A DNA stretch of 64,000 nt. Origin: Phoma sp. XZ068 (taxonomy: Eukaryota > Ascomycota > Dothideomycetes > Pleosporales > Didymellaceae). Location of the stretch: NCBI GenBank assembly GCA_004835665.1, contig RBKR01000010.1:868001-932000 (forward strand), written 5' to 3'. This document shows positions 9,734 to 20,690 of this stretch, one piece after another (within the stretch, counting starts at the first letter, position 1; each line of letters begins with the position of its first letter). The position numbers and the translations under genes were made by a program. Below the pieces are notes generated by a model. That model was not told the DNA's origin, did no database searches, and worked only from the letters and a program-made list of their open reading frames with translations.

Positions 9734-11698
9734 CTAACGGGGGCAGATCCTGATGTAGTACTGTGTGAGTCTAACAAAAGCTTCAAAGGCCTCTGGCTCC
9801 CTTGTTAGTGCTGCAGTGTACGCTAGGCCGTCCGCCTGGCTTGATGGTGGCATAGGTGGTCGTAGTGGCCATCTGCTGAAGGTCCCTAGGGTCTTGCGGC
9901 AGAGCGCGAGGTGCTCTGGTGTCTTGTCCTGTCTGCATGAGCAGGTGAGGTTTGCATCCTTGTGATTGTACTTTCGGTGGTACCAGGCGAAATCGCCATG
10001 TCTAGTCCGGATAGAAAGCAGTTTCGCTAGGATGGCTCTTGGTAGATCTAGCTCCTTAGGACCTCTGCGCGGTGCATAGTCCAAGTCCCAGCTCTTGTAC
10101 CATCTCGAGAGCTTGGTCTTCTTGTCAGACCACCAGGTTCGTTGTGTGCGGCGCAGTGTCTTGCGGGCCACTGTCTTGATGCCCGAGAGTGTAGGCAGAG
10201 CGGCTTTTCCAGTCGGGGGTGATGGGTGCTGGGCTTCTAGGTTGGCTAGCCTGTCTGCTGCCTCGTTTCCTTCAATGCCTAGGTGTCCCGGGGCCCATTT
10301 GATAGAGACGTCGTGTGTCTCCATGGCACCGTGGCACTCCAGGAAGGCCCATTGAGAGGTAGGGGGTGCGTCGCCCCTGAGGCACCATATCACTGAGGTG
10401 CTGTCTATGCACAGCCAGATTCGACGGGTGCGGAGCGCTGGTTGCCTAATAGTGTGCTGGAGGCCTCTCCACGCTCCGATTGCCTCAGCGTCAAAGACGT
10501 GCGAGGTAGATTGGAGTGAGCCGCGTCCAGTCTGCAGTTGCTTTCTGTTCTGATAGACTGCAAAGCCGTAGGTAACCCGCTTTTCTCCTTCTTTTGTGTA
10601 CTGTTCAGAGCCATCTGAGAAGATAGTCACATCTAGTGGCGAGAGCTGGGCCCACCATTCATTGAAAGCCGTGGCTGCAGTCTTCTTGTCCATGCCAAGC
10701 GTTGGGTCTGTTCGGCAGCTGGTTGAGTAGTGAGGGGCTGTTAGTGTCGTCCTAGGGATCTCTGGTAGAAGAGATGCCATCTGTTGGACTTTAGTCTTGA
10801 CTCGCTGGGGTTGTCCGGTTTTTACGCCCCTGTTCACTACATGTACTACTGTGCGCCTAGTGAGAGGGTGGTCTGCATCTGTGGTGCGCAGATGAGTTGC
10901 GAATCTGAGTTTAGCTTCCTCTAGAGCTACTGCTGCCGATAGCAGTCCGGCGTCTCGGAAGAGTGCAGCTGTAGGGGTTGTTCTCCACGCTGGTAGGATG
11001 CCTCTTGCTGCTATAACCAGTGTCTTGTCTATAGCAGCTATGTGCCATCCAACGTAAGCGCTGACCTCTTGTGGCCTGCCAGGCTGAAGTGCTCGTGGCA
11101 GTTTAGTGCGGCCTCTGTACCAGCATTCAGTCCCATACAGGAGTGAGGGGTACACACAGGCAATAGTAGCCTTGCGGAGGGAGCTGGCTGGTGGTCCATA
11201 GGTAGTCCTAGCTAGACTGCGAATATGACAGGCTACCTTAGCAGCTTTTGCAGTGCGCATGGCTACATGTCGTCTAAAAGTGAGTCTGCGGTCAAACCAC
11301 ACTCCTAACCAACGCAGGGCTGGCTGGCTGTGCTCTCCACCTGGGAGGATAGGGTGGATTGTGAGCTGCTCATCTACCACACAGGGAGGGGAATAGCTGC
11401 TCCGCTGTCTGGTCAGGTGTATCATTTCCTGCTTTTCTGGAGCAAAGGTGACCTTGTTCGCCTCGCCCCATGCTCTGATCTGCCGTAGATCGGATGCTAG
11501 CAGCTCCACGTTGTTGTCCATAGAGTGTGAGGCCCGGTATAGACACACGTCGTCTGCATATCCAAACCTCCGTTCTGTGTCCATAGATAGTAGCTCGGCT
11601 AGGTACAGCGTGTACAGGACAGGCGAGAGAGGCGAGCCTTGGGGTGTGCCACAGGCGACAGGGTAGCTAGGAGTAGTGATCTGTCCAAGGCGGACTTG
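9734..11698 (-). pseudogene. LINE ORF2, 3' half: reverse transcriptase and RNase H
   Basis: This continues the reverse transcriptase that is cut at 15537. The first residues after the hAT boundary lead into CGTPQGSPLSP, then the catalytic FGYADD motif, the thumb, and an RNase H domain with Asp in IFSDGS, Glu in DAEAIGAW, Asp in CIDSTSV and a final Asp in GNEAADRLA. A C-terminal Cys/His cluster (CSC...HLALC) follows, as in many Tad-like LINEs. The frame is open for its whole length, so decay since insertion is limited. The few codons beyond 11698 belong to the hAT TIR, not to the LINE. Confidence 0.9.
11691..11698 (+). repeat. hAT target-site duplication (left copy)
   Basis: CGGACTTG here is repeated at 15537-15544 on the other side of the hAT element; this is the 8-bp duplication expected for hAT. 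Confidence 0.93.
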
Positions 11699-12579
11699 CA
11701 GCGCTTCCAACGAGCAGCACTGCTAACAGTATATCGTGCTAACTACTGATCATGTGATCGATCAATCAGCAGTGTGGCCCCCAATGATAAGTAAGCAATA
11801 AGTAGTGACTAAGGGCAACCGTAGTACGGTTCTACTAAAGTAGTTTTAGATTTTGTAGTATTAAGGCCTTATATTTGTTCTATTTTCAACATTTAGAAGG
11901 GTACTCCCGCCACTAGTTGCATGTAAGCTACGTAATTGGCTGAAAACAATCACTAAGCTAATTAAAGTATAGGCTAGTTAGTAAGCGAGCCATCGAGTGC
12001 ACGCTAACAAACTCAACACCATCGCGAGTGTTGACTAGGGACGTATACAGCCTCATAAACTATAGCAATACAGCTACAGCCAATCGCTGATTTGTTAGAT
12101 AAGCCTCGCTTGTAGCCTATAGCCTTGGCAACTAATACGGCGACGCCGACGTTACCGGCTTGATCCCACCTACACCACAACACGATTACGGCCACAGCCA
12201 CGGTCGAAGCCTTATTGACGCCCTCTACGCCTCTGCATACATGCCTGCTACAGTAGTGTTGACACCTACGAAGGAGAGTAAGTCTAGAGCTTTTAAAAGC
12301 GATCTACACCCCAGTATGACGCATGCTCTGCTGCGCGGTATATAGCTATTATCCTTACCTCTGTGTAAGTGTGAAGGTTATCTGTGTAGCTCTCCTGTAT
12401 ATGTAAGCATCTCTGGTGAGAAGGTCCTTAGTGCTCCTCGCGTGGCTCTACACTGTAGCATCTTGGCAACGTGCGAGGTGGCTGGGTATGCATGTGGCTG
12501 GGAGGAAATTTGTATGGGAACTAAGGTATATTATCCTCTCCACGTTATCTGCTTTAACCCTTGCTTGCATACTTCTACG

Positions 12580-15355
12580 ATGCGCCGGTTCCTGGCTAAC
12601 AACAACAGCCCACAGGGTACCCCACCAGTTACCCCTTCACCCATACACCATGGCCCCAGCTCCCGTAGGCTTGGCAAAGCCAGAGCCCCCGACAACTCTC
12701 AAGCCTCGTCGTCACACAGTTCTCAGTCCTGCCTATCCCAAACAGGCTCTGAAGCCTCATCAGCTATCTATCTCAACTCTCCGCCACAGCTATCGTTATC
12801 GTCATCCGAGTCGCCACTACAATACAGTACGCCAAGCCACACGTACTCCGTTAATAGCAAGGATTGGGTACGTGGTGTGAAGTTTGACGTTGATTTCTAC
12901 CACGTGTACCGTAAGGGTCAACGGCTTGTGCCTTCCCGATTAGGCTACGCCGTCAGGTACAAGGGTAATCTATCGGGTGGTCGTGAGGCGTCTGAAATAT
13001 GGCGATACGGGGTTCAACTACAGTACACAGAGGAAAATGGCAACAACCAGCCAATTAAGATATGGCTCTGTAAGATTTGTCACCAGAGGCGTGACAGGAA
13101 CGACGCCATGACCGTATCTGGTACAGCCCACATTGTCAACCATCTCAAAAAGGCACACTCTATCGATCCATCTACCGGCTGCCTGATGCCTAAGGTGCCT
13201 GTACTCCGACCCCGATTCAATATAAAACTACTAGTAATTATAAAACTACTATTCATTGTAAAACTGCAAATATAAAAAAATATAACACAGCTATATTTAT
13301 CATTATCGCTCTACCTCTATAAAACCTTATTCAACTAATTTTTTTTTTTTCAATACGTTTTACAGACTCTCCATTTACCACAGCTGCCCACGTACCCGGG
13401 TCGTCGGCTATTACGTCTCATATACCTTGGGAAGAGGACAGCTTCCAAGCAGCAGTTGTGGATTGGACGATCTCCCGTGACCTCAGCTTCGTCGACGTCA
13501 CAAACGCGTCGACGCGAGGGCTGTTAACATGGAATCGAATTGATCTACGCCACGCCTTACCTGATTCGCCAACGACGCTGTCGTCGTATATTAATAAGCA
13601 AGCACAGGTACGGAAGACTGAGGTATCACGACTACTACAAGCAGCAGCTGGAAAGATCAGTGTCAGCGTCGACGTGTGGACGTCAAGCAACCATATCAGC
13701 TTCCTGGCCATAGTTGCCCACTTTGTCGGTAAGTCTTACCCGGGCTAACAACGTCACCTGTACTAATCTACCGTCAGATGCCAACTACAACCAACGAGAC
13801 CTCCTTATTGCCTTCCGTAATCTTCTTGGCGACCACACAGGCAGTACACAGGCTTCTGTTATACTCCAAGTTATTCGAGAGTACGATTTTGAGCTCAATT
13901 TTAACTGTTTTGTTGGTGACAATGCCACAAGTAACGACAGCAAGCTCATTGCTGGCCTTAACCAGTCTCCGGTACTTAACCTTGGTACCGAACACCGTAT
14001 ACGCTGTGCAGGCCACATCATCAACCTCGTTGTCAAGGCAACGTTATATGGCGAGGGCGTCAGCCGGTTTGAAGAAGAGATCGGCCAGGCAGCCCCGATA
14101 GATCAATTTAGACTGTACAGGAGCCACGGAGTCGTCGGCAAGCTCCACAACTTTGTGAGAGCAGTCTGTGCGTCACACAAACGACGTGGGGCTGTTTCTA
14201 TCGGTGTTCAACGACCTCGGCGACGACGACCCCACGTGGCGGTTTGTCAAACTGCAACTACTACAAGACGGTGGCGTACGCTGGCACTCGGTATACCTCA
14301 TGCTTCTACGTTGCCGTGAGGTACGTGAGCCAATCGCAGCTTTCCAACGCAAGTATCGACAGGTCATGAGAGCCGACAAGGATTTTGACCTTAACGACGA
14401 CAGCCCAGGCACGTACTACAACCCAGTACTAGACGGTCTCACAGAGGACGAATGGATTGAAGTTGATGACCTAATCGACTTTCTGAAGGTCCCCTACGAC
14501 CTCACCAAGGCACTAGAAGGCAGCAACAGCGTGTCAGGCTTTGGCTCATTGTGGCAAACAATAATCAATCTACAGACTCTGTGGCAGCACTACAATATAG
14601 CCAACGAGAGGCTTGACAACTACGACGACACCTCATACGTCAAGTTAGGGGTCAGCTATGGACTACAGAAGCTTAACACGTACTGGGAGAAGCTTATAAT
14701 TGACCCAAGTCCAAGTTTCTACTGCATTGCCACGGCTCTTCATCCAAGACTACGCCTTAGTTGGTTCAAATCTCACTGGAGAAGCTTCCCAGCTTGGCAG
14801 TTAAAAGCTGACAGGTCTATACGTACTACCTTCGCACAGTATCTGAACAACGAGGCTATACCAGATGAGCCCTACCCTACAGATCGACGTCGAAAACTAC
14901 CAGCTAGTTACTCCACTAACCCTCTTGCAGCCACCATGGAGGTAGATAGCGAGTACCTTACTGGTAGTCGTAACCACAAGCGTCAAAAACGAACTACACA
15001 GCTACAGGAGTACTTTGACGACCTTGACGAAGATCTATCAAGAGATGAGGACTACCAGGAGTTAATGACTGATCCATGGCAATGGTGGCTACAGATCGGG
15101 CGCAGCAAGTACCCTGTTGTCTTCAAGATGGCTGTCGACTTTCTATCCATCCCATCTACCAGCTGCGAGTGTGAGCGCTGTTTTAGTACAGCTAACCGCA
15201 CAATTACTACAGACCGAAACAGTCTATCTCCAAAAACAATTGAGGCACTTCAACTACAGAAGAACTGGCTTAAGAACAACGTTGTCAAGAGCCCCCTAAC
15301 TGCACTTACTGGTTTTCTATCCCAGAAACAGAAAGGGGTGGCTATAGTAGAATAA
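12580..15355 (+). pseudogene. hAT transposase with BED zinc finger, one frameshift
   Basis: Exon 1 (ATG at 12580) encodes a Ser/Pro-rich leader and a BED-type finger: an aromatic-rich lead-in, then WLCKICH and HIVNHLKKAH as the Cys2/His2 ligands. An AT-rich intron ends at a TTTTACAG acceptor near 13365; its donor is unresolved. The next exon holds the RNase-H-like core beginning with the catalytic-type SVDVWTSSN and crosses a 49-bp intron (13729-13777, GTAAGT...CAG, GCTAAC branch-like site). The frame then reads CVGDNATSND, CAGHIINLVV and LHNFVRA. Near 14190-14200 the frame changes by one base within a G run, after which RWHSVYLML and the C-terminal dimerisation domain (DPWQWW...CERCFSTANR) follow intact to 15355. 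One indel therefore separates it from an intact gene; an assembly error is possible. Confidence 0.88.
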
Positions 15356-15517
15356 TATAGACATTAACTCTGACTTATACGCTAGTCTAAAATGGGAAAT
15401 TATACTACAGTACTACGGCTTACGGTCAGTACAGTTGCCTAATTTGGATGATCAATAAGTAGCAACACCAAAACTTGATCGATAAGTAGTTGAAAATCCT
15501 GGTTCAGTACGGTATTA

Positions 15518-15536
15518 CTGCCCGTTGGAAGCGCTG
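15518..15536 (-). repeat. Right TIR of hAT
   Basis: Inverted copy of 11699-11717 with a single mismatch; followed directly by the duplicated CGGACTTG. Confidence 0.92.
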
Positions 15537-17412
15537 CGGACTTGAACCCTCCGGTCAGTGAGGAATGAGTCTACAAAGAGCATGGTCCTTTGTGGCCAGC
15601 CCTGTTGGGCCATTCGGTGTAACAGGCGGTTCTTGAGGAGCGCATCAAAGGCGCCTTGCACATCTAGGGTGACCATAGTGACATGCTTTCCAAGCACCCA
15701 TGCTGCTTCAGCGTCGTGGGTGAAGGCTGCAGTGAGGTCTGCTGCAGAGCGCTTTGGAAGGGCGCCGCCGTGCTGGGGGCTGAGGATCTTGTGTGTCATG
15801 GCCGTCCACGCGATTCTTCTGGCTACTGTTCGTTCAAGTCCTTTTCCAATGCAAGAGAGAAGCGCTATAGGTCTCCAGGAGCGGGGGGATGTTCGGTCTG
15901 TCTTCCCTGTCTTAGGTATCATTGCTACCTCTGCAAGCTTCCATTGTGCTGGGAAGTGGTTGAGCTCAAGGCATCGCTGGAAGATTCTTCGTATGAGTTC
16001 CCCAACCTGAGCCCAGCAGGCACGGAGTAGTCGCACAGTAGAGCGGTCAGTGCCTGGTGAGGTGCTCGAGACCCCTACCGTGTTTCGCTCCGTTTCCTCT
16101 AGTGAGATGTGTGTGCTCCACGGGAGGGGATCTGCATTCTCCTGGCCTGGGTAGTGCCTGAGGTCATCCTCTGCCGTGTACCGGTTGAGGACTTGCTCTC
16201 GAAGCGCCTCTGCCTGCTCCAGCGAGTCAGATATGGTTGTGCCATTCACTACAAGAGGAGTGTCCTGGTTCTCTGGTGTGAGCTTGTGCCAGGCAATGAT
16301 CTTGAACAGGTCTTTATCGTCCTTGGCATTGTCAATGACATGCCTCCAGTACTGCCTCTTGGCCTGTCGGACGGTAGTCTTGAAGGCCTGTCTCTCCTCT
16401 AGTAGACTGCCAGAGCCGAGCTGTCTAGCCTGTTTGTAGGCCTGGTAGGCAGTTTTGCACTCCCTGGTCCACCATGGTGCAGCGCGGCCTTCCTTGCGGT
16501 CGGGCTTGCCTGCTGTCTGTACAGAGTGCTGTATGGTCTCTGTAAGCAGCGCGACACATTCCTCTAGCTGTGCTGCGTCCTGTGTTGCAAGCGGGTCTGG
16601 GATGCTCTGGACACCCATCTCCACTAGCCCAGCGAACTTGGGTAGGCTTGTCTCGGGGACCCTGTAATGGTACTGTTCTAGATGCGGAGTGCCTGGTGTG
16701 GAGAGGGGAACAGAGGTTACTATCGTCTCATGGTCTGACCCGCTGTGCATGCTAGCATCCACAGCAGACTGGGCGAATGGGATGTTAGAGAAGGTAAGGT
16801 CCAGGACATGGCCAGCGCAGTGTGTTGGCTGCCCTGGCACACCAATGTTCTCCATAGAGGCGTTAGCAGCCCATCTAGCTAGCTCCACACCTCCGTTGGC
16901 TGCAGTGATAGTAGGCTCAAAGGATTCGTGTCTAGCGTTAAAGTCGCCCCCTACAAGGCAGAGTTGAGGGGGTATGAGATGTGGACGTATTGGATGACGT
17001 CTGGGGTGTGTGGCTGTCTGTAGCAGTTGAGTATGGCAACTCCATTCACTACAGCCCACAGCATGTCTGGGTGGTTGAGGCTCTCTCTACCCTGGTATCG
17101 TAGATGGCGTCCTTTGCGGATGTAGGTCATCACCCTAGGGCGGGCTGAGCCTGGTGCGTTAGGAGTGTCCCAGGTGCTGATAGGTGCGAGGTGTATGAAA
17201 CCAGGGTGGGTAGAAGTTCTGGACTTGGCACATGTGAAGGGCTCCTGTACGCACACCACGTCTATGCCCTTCTGGAAGGCCACCTCTAGCATTGTGATGT
17301 GCCAGGGCGAGCTCCTGCTGACATTAGCCCAGCACACGCGGAGTTGTTTGCTCGGTAGGCTGGGTTGTTGACGCCTGTTGTAGGCTGTGATGTTGTAGGG
17401 GTGTTCTAGCAT
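15537..17412 (-). pseudogene. LINE ORF2, 5' half: endonuclease and start of reverse transcriptase
   Basis: ORF2 begins with an ATG at 17412 that overlaps the ORF1 stop. The endonuclease domain shows the VCVQEP motif, then a one-base frameshift at about 16970-17000, after which GGDFNAR and SGSDHE complete the exonuclease/endonuclease/phosphatase-type active site. A linker leads to the reverse transcriptase fingers and palm (WRPIALLSCIGKGLER, then VTLDVQGAFD with the first catalytic Asp). The frame is cut by the hAT at 15537 directly after FLTDRRVQVR. The endonuclease would nick target DNA to prime reverse transcription. The frameshift and the insertion make it non-functional. Confidence 0.9.
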
Positions 17413-19061
17413 GTTGATGGCGGGTCATCGCTCATGCTGGCGTCTTCTCTCTCCGAGGTGGACGGGTCAGTGTGGATAGTTGATTGTGGGCGGATGCTGC
17501 CGGCAGACAGTTGTCCTACATTGAGACTTCTCTGGCCCGTGGCGGCCCGCCTTGGTCTCTTTTTTCCGCCAGTGGTAGAGGAGGATGCATAGGAGGCAGT
17601 GGTTGTAGGAAGTGACGCTCTGTTGTCTCCTTCTTGCCTCTGGGTGCAAGGGTGGGGAGGCGCTGTCTCCAATGTCTCTGTAGGGGTAGCCTCGGGCTGA
17701 AGTGTTGCCTGTCTGAGGGTCTCTTCAACGGTCCTGTAGAGGTGCTGCTGTGCTATCTTGCCTGCGCGACGGATAGCCTTGAGCTCGGCCCTCGTAGGCT
17801 TGATGGTGTGTCCGTTGACCCGGCGAGGGGCTGCAGGGCAGTTGGCGTGGCTAGCTGGGTGTGGTCCGTGGCAGTTGGCGCACACGGCTTTGTGGGGGCA
17901 GCTGTCCCCATACTGTCCTTGGTGTCTGTCTGTGCGATCTCCGCAGTGCACGCAGCGCGCTACCTGAGTGCACCGGGCAGCGTTACAGTAGCCCTGGCAG
18001 CCTGGGTTGTGGCGCTGTATGGTAGGGTGCTTGTTGATCACTTTTGAGTACTCGCTGATACCAAAAAGACGGAACGAGCGGACTGGCTCTTTGTAAGAGA
18101 TGATCCAGGTAGTAAGGCCACGGTGGTTGGCTCCATGTCGTGAGGCCCTGCAGCTGACCGGCTGCTTGCCTGTTTGCGAGCAGGCCTCTTCCTCCACTAG
18201 CTGGATAGTAGTGGGTAGTTCTGTGCCGTCCAGGGTCCGGAAAGAGCTAGGTACTCCTTGTACTGCGTAGTTGATCCAGCGTTCTGGGATCCTTACCGCG
18301 TCTCCGTCTAGTGCTCTTACTAGAAGTTCCTGGTTTTCTTGGGTCATAAGTTGGTCCCGGATAGACATGTTAGCGGGGGTGATCGCCCAGCCTGTTTTGA
18401 TTGGTGATGCGGTAGGTATGTCCTTAAGGGTGATTCCTCCTATGCTCTTGCATACTGCCTGCCTTACCGCAAACGGTGAGGGTTGTTGCAGTCGCATTGT
18501 CGGGTTGGAGATAGCTATGAAGATTCGATTGTCCTCTTTCGGCGTAGCCGGCGGGCCAGGTCGGGATCTAGCAGGGATCAGGGGTCGGTTGGCACCCCTA
18601 TCTGAGATTTGGGGGTCTCTGGCTACGTCCGCCCAAGAGCGGCGTCCTGACTCTTGGCTCCCGGGGTTGCTGCGACTGGTGTCGCTGCTCCAGCGGGAAC
18701 TAGGGGGGGAGTTGCTCAAGGAGAGAGAGGTTAGAGCCAGAACGACTCTCTGCTGCAGCTCCTCGGCGATTCTGGCTTCTTGAGGGTTAGTATAGCCTTC
18801 TGCGTGTTGATCTACGGCTGCTGCAAAGGCAGCAGTGATGGTGTTCCATAGCTGGGCAGTCTGCTGAGTCTCGGTGATGTGGCGTTGGACGGCATCAGAG
18901 ACTCGAGGTTTAGGAGCGCTCCCACCGGGGTTCTGGCTGCTCAGAAGAGGTGCATGGTGATGCATGTACTCCTGGGGCCGTCTTGGGGCGCGTGTATAAA
19001 GCTGCTGAGGGATCTCAGGGTCTGGGGACCCTGTGTGCTGGGAGGAGGAAGACTCTGCCAT
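17406..19061 (-). CDS. LINE ORF1, Gag-like RNA-binding protein (551 aa)
   Basis: An intact frame from ATG (19061) to TAG (17406). The N-terminal half is Ser/Pro/Gln-rich and low in structure, with a WADVARD-type segment near residue 150. The central region resembles the ORF1 of Tad-like LINEs. The C-terminal half has clustered zinc knuckles near residues 370-415, visible as CVHCGDRTDRH, CPHKAVCANCHGPH and a following Cys. It should coat LINE RNA. Its stop overlaps the ORF2 start in ATGCTAG, giving a -1 arrangement suited to stop-restart translation. No internal stops are present, in contrast to ORF2. Confidence 0.88.
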   Translation of the reverse strand: MAESSSSQHTGSPDPEIPQQLYTRAPRRPQEYMHHHAPLLSSQNPGGSAPKPRVSDAVQRHITETQQTAQLWNTITAAFAAAVDQHAEGYTNPQEARIAEELQQRVVLALTSLSLSNSPPSSRWSSDTSRSNPGSQESGRRSWADVARDPQISDRGANRPLIPARSRPGPPATPKEDNRIFIAISNPTMRLQQPSPFAVRQAVCKSIGGITLKDIPTASPIKTGWAITPANMSIRDQLMTQENQELLVRALDGDAVRIPERWINYAVQGVPSSFRTLDGTELPTTIQLVEEEACSQTGKQPVSCRASRHGANHRGLTTWIISYKEPVRSFRLFGISEYSKVINKHPTIQRHNPGCQGYCNAARCTQVARCVHCGDRTDRHQGQYGDSCPHKAVCANCHGPHPASHANCPAAPRRVNGHTIKPTRAELKAIRRAGKIAQQHLYRTVEETLRQATLQPEATPTETLETAPPHPCTQRQEGDNRASLPTTTASYASSSTTGGKKRPRRAATGQRSLNVGQLSAGSIRPQSTIHTDPSTSEREDASMSDDPPSTC

Positions 19062-19070
19062 CCCAACAAG

Positions 19071-19078
19071 CTCCCTTA
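19071..19078 (+). repeat. 8-bp target duplication at LINE 5' end
   Basis: CTCCCTTA, the partner of 9422-9429. It lies nine bases before the ORF1 ATG. Confidence 0.7.
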
Positions 19079-20389
19079 CGCGTCAGCGCGGGGGGCTAGG
19101 CGGACGTTAGAGGTACTCCCAGAGTGGCCGCGGCGAGGGGGATTAGTTGCTGGGATTTTTGGAGCCTCTGTGAAGGAGACCCAAAAATCAAAAGATTGGT
19201 GTTCGGTGAGCGTTGCGGTACCTCTCATGAGACCCTTCCAGCTTCGAAGGACCGGTTTGGCGTTGGGTGGGTAGATACCTGTGGATTCAAAGGCACTCTC
19301 CACCAACACCTCAGTGAAAGAATTAACCCAGGCCGGCCAAAATAGGCCTATAAAATCAGCCTTAGTTACTGGGTACCATCCCTGCGTTGTGTGGTTGTGT
19401 TCAACCAGTTGGTTGGTATAGTTTTGAGCCAGCGACTTGAAGCACACCACATCCAGCGGCTGAAGTGTGTGGGTAGCGTGCGGAGGGAAGATGAGCAGCA
19501 GAATCTTGTGCTGATCACAGTAATCGATAAAGGCCTTTGTCACGTGGCTACCGTGCCCGTCAATGATGAGTAACCTGTACCTTGTCCGAGCTTTCCTCTT
19601 GGTGTAGCGATCGAAGACCTGCTCTAACCAGGCAACGCCCAAATCGTCGTTCGTCCAACCAGTAGGTGACGTGGTAAAGTGAATTGAGTGCTTAGCTGGA
19701 TTGATTTCCTGTACCCAGTTGGCTTGTACCGCGTCACCTTTGGCTGGAAAGATGACCCCTGGGGGGAGGTGGGTACCATCAGCACATACACCAGCAACCA
19801 CGGTTACCCACTCCCGATTACCATCGTGGTTAGATTGTTTGAACCGCCTCTCACGGTACAGCACCTTATCAAACACCCTCTTGCTCCTCCCGATTACCCC
19901 AATCATAAACCCCTTTTCATCCATATTGTACGTATTCTCAGGCAGTACATCGTATTCTTTGATTTTGAGGTGCAGTAGGTCAAAATACAGGCGGTATTTA
20001 CCACCAGAATCAGCCTCAGAGCGTAGGGTTTCCATGGGGGTTGACCAGGCAGTGGTGAGGTAGTAATCGTTCCGGTTCAAGAACCTGGCAACCCATCTAT
20101 CGGAAGGCGGCCAGGTACACAAGGGAGTCGCAAAATTAATTATCTCTGCCTCGTAGGCATTAGGTGTCTCTTTGTGAGTCCTCTGATGTACTGTACAAGC
20201 TCGGCCTCATCGCGTGGGTGCAACAGTCGTTGGGAATCAACCTTGGTCTCATGCGGGGTGCTTATACCTCGGTGCTGCCGGCTCAACGTTGACCGGGAAC
20301 AACCATGTTTTTTTGGCAAGAGCTGAGTACGTAAATTGTTCTCCGGGCCCTAAACTATCTATCTCTGCAAGGGCTTCCTTCACAGGCAT
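19076..20389 (-). pseudogene. Pogo transposase, N-terminal and DDE catalytic part (frameshifted)
   Basis: Reading starts at an ATG at 20389 (MPVKEALAEI, a helix-turn-helix lead-in typical of Fot/pogo proteins). A frameshift occurs near 20250, and a second near 20140 just before the CENP-B-type DNA-binding segment. From about 20122 the DDE domain is open: MDEKGFMIG, LLIIDGHGSH and HTLQPLDVVCF supply three Asp residues with the DD35D spacing of pogo. The ORF ends at the TAA formed at the LINE insertion site. Its coiled-coil C-terminus is at 8544-9329. At least two frameshifts plus the LINE insertion make it inactive. Confidence 0.85.
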
Positions 20390-20578
20390 CGTGGCGTGGA
20401 GGAGGGGGGTTTGCAAAGTACGGGTCAAAGTTGGTGGGGTGTGCATCACGCGTCCGTGTGCATCACGAGTCCGTGCACGGTATATAACAGCCGTGGCCGC
20501 AAAATTGCTCCGCGCAAGAAGTTTGAACCAGGAAAATAATTGCAGAGGTCTATAGAACAATCCACCAAGTTTTCTTGT

Positions 20579-20637
20579 AATAATAATTATTGTATGTAGC
20601 TCTACAGCCTCATTTTTGTGATGCCTGTGAGGGCGCC
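20579..20637 (-). repeat. Right TIR of the split pogo element
   Basis: Inverted imperfect match to 8459-8516. Outside it are two direct copies of a GGACACGGTACGCG-type motif, so the exact element end is uncertain. Confidence 0.7.
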
Positions 20638-20690
20638 GGAACGATCGTTGGTTGACTCCGATCGTTGGGTGCATGGACACGGTACGCGCA

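Larger units (their letters stand above)
11699..15536 (+). mobile_element. hAT transposon (3,838 bp) inside the LINE
   Basis: The left end reads CAGCGCTTCCAACGAGCAG and the right end is its inverted copy with one mismatch (15518-15536). The 8-bp duplication CGGACTTG flanks it exactly, and joining the flanks restores the LINE reverse transcriptase frame. Subterminal regions carry several scattered TAAGTAG / GATCGATC-like motifs on both sides, as hAT transposases often bind. It carries a BED-finger transposase gene on the plus strand. Confidence 0.93.
9430..19070 (-). mobile_element. Tad-clade-like LINE retrotransposon, interrupted by hAT
   Basis: A minus-strand non-LTR element with a zinc-knuckle ORF1 (17406-19061) and an ORF2 holding apurinic-type endonuclease, reverse transcriptase and RNase H. 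It inserted into a pogo transposon, giving an 8-bp CTCCCTTA duplication. Without the hAT it is about 5.8 kb, typical of Tad elements. Only nine bases precede the ORF1 ATG, so the 5' end is either slightly truncated or unusually short. The 3' region after the ORF2 stop is about 300 bp with a CT/GA microsatellite and no clear poly(A). ORF2 has one frameshift and the hAT insertion, so it is dead. Confidence 0.88.
8440..20690 (-). mobile_element. Degenerate pogo-type transposon split by a LINE (itself split by a hAT)
   Basis: Imperfect TIRs face each other at 8459-8516 and 20579-20637; they share GGCGCC at the outer side and the core AAAAATGAGGCTGTAGAG. Inside, the transposase N-terminal and catalytic parts lie at 19076-20389 and the coiled-coil C-terminal part at 8544-9329, both on the minus strand. 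The 9.6 kb between them is a LINE insertion flanked by an 8-bp duplication. Removing it leaves an element of about 2.6 kb, normal for the family. The outermost ends are approximate. Confidence 0.75.

Noticed and set aside
17634..18783. Plus-strand ORFs inside the LINE (137 and 170 codons)
   Set aside because: They are shadows of ORF1 on the opposite strand, which has zinc knuckles and conserved motifs.
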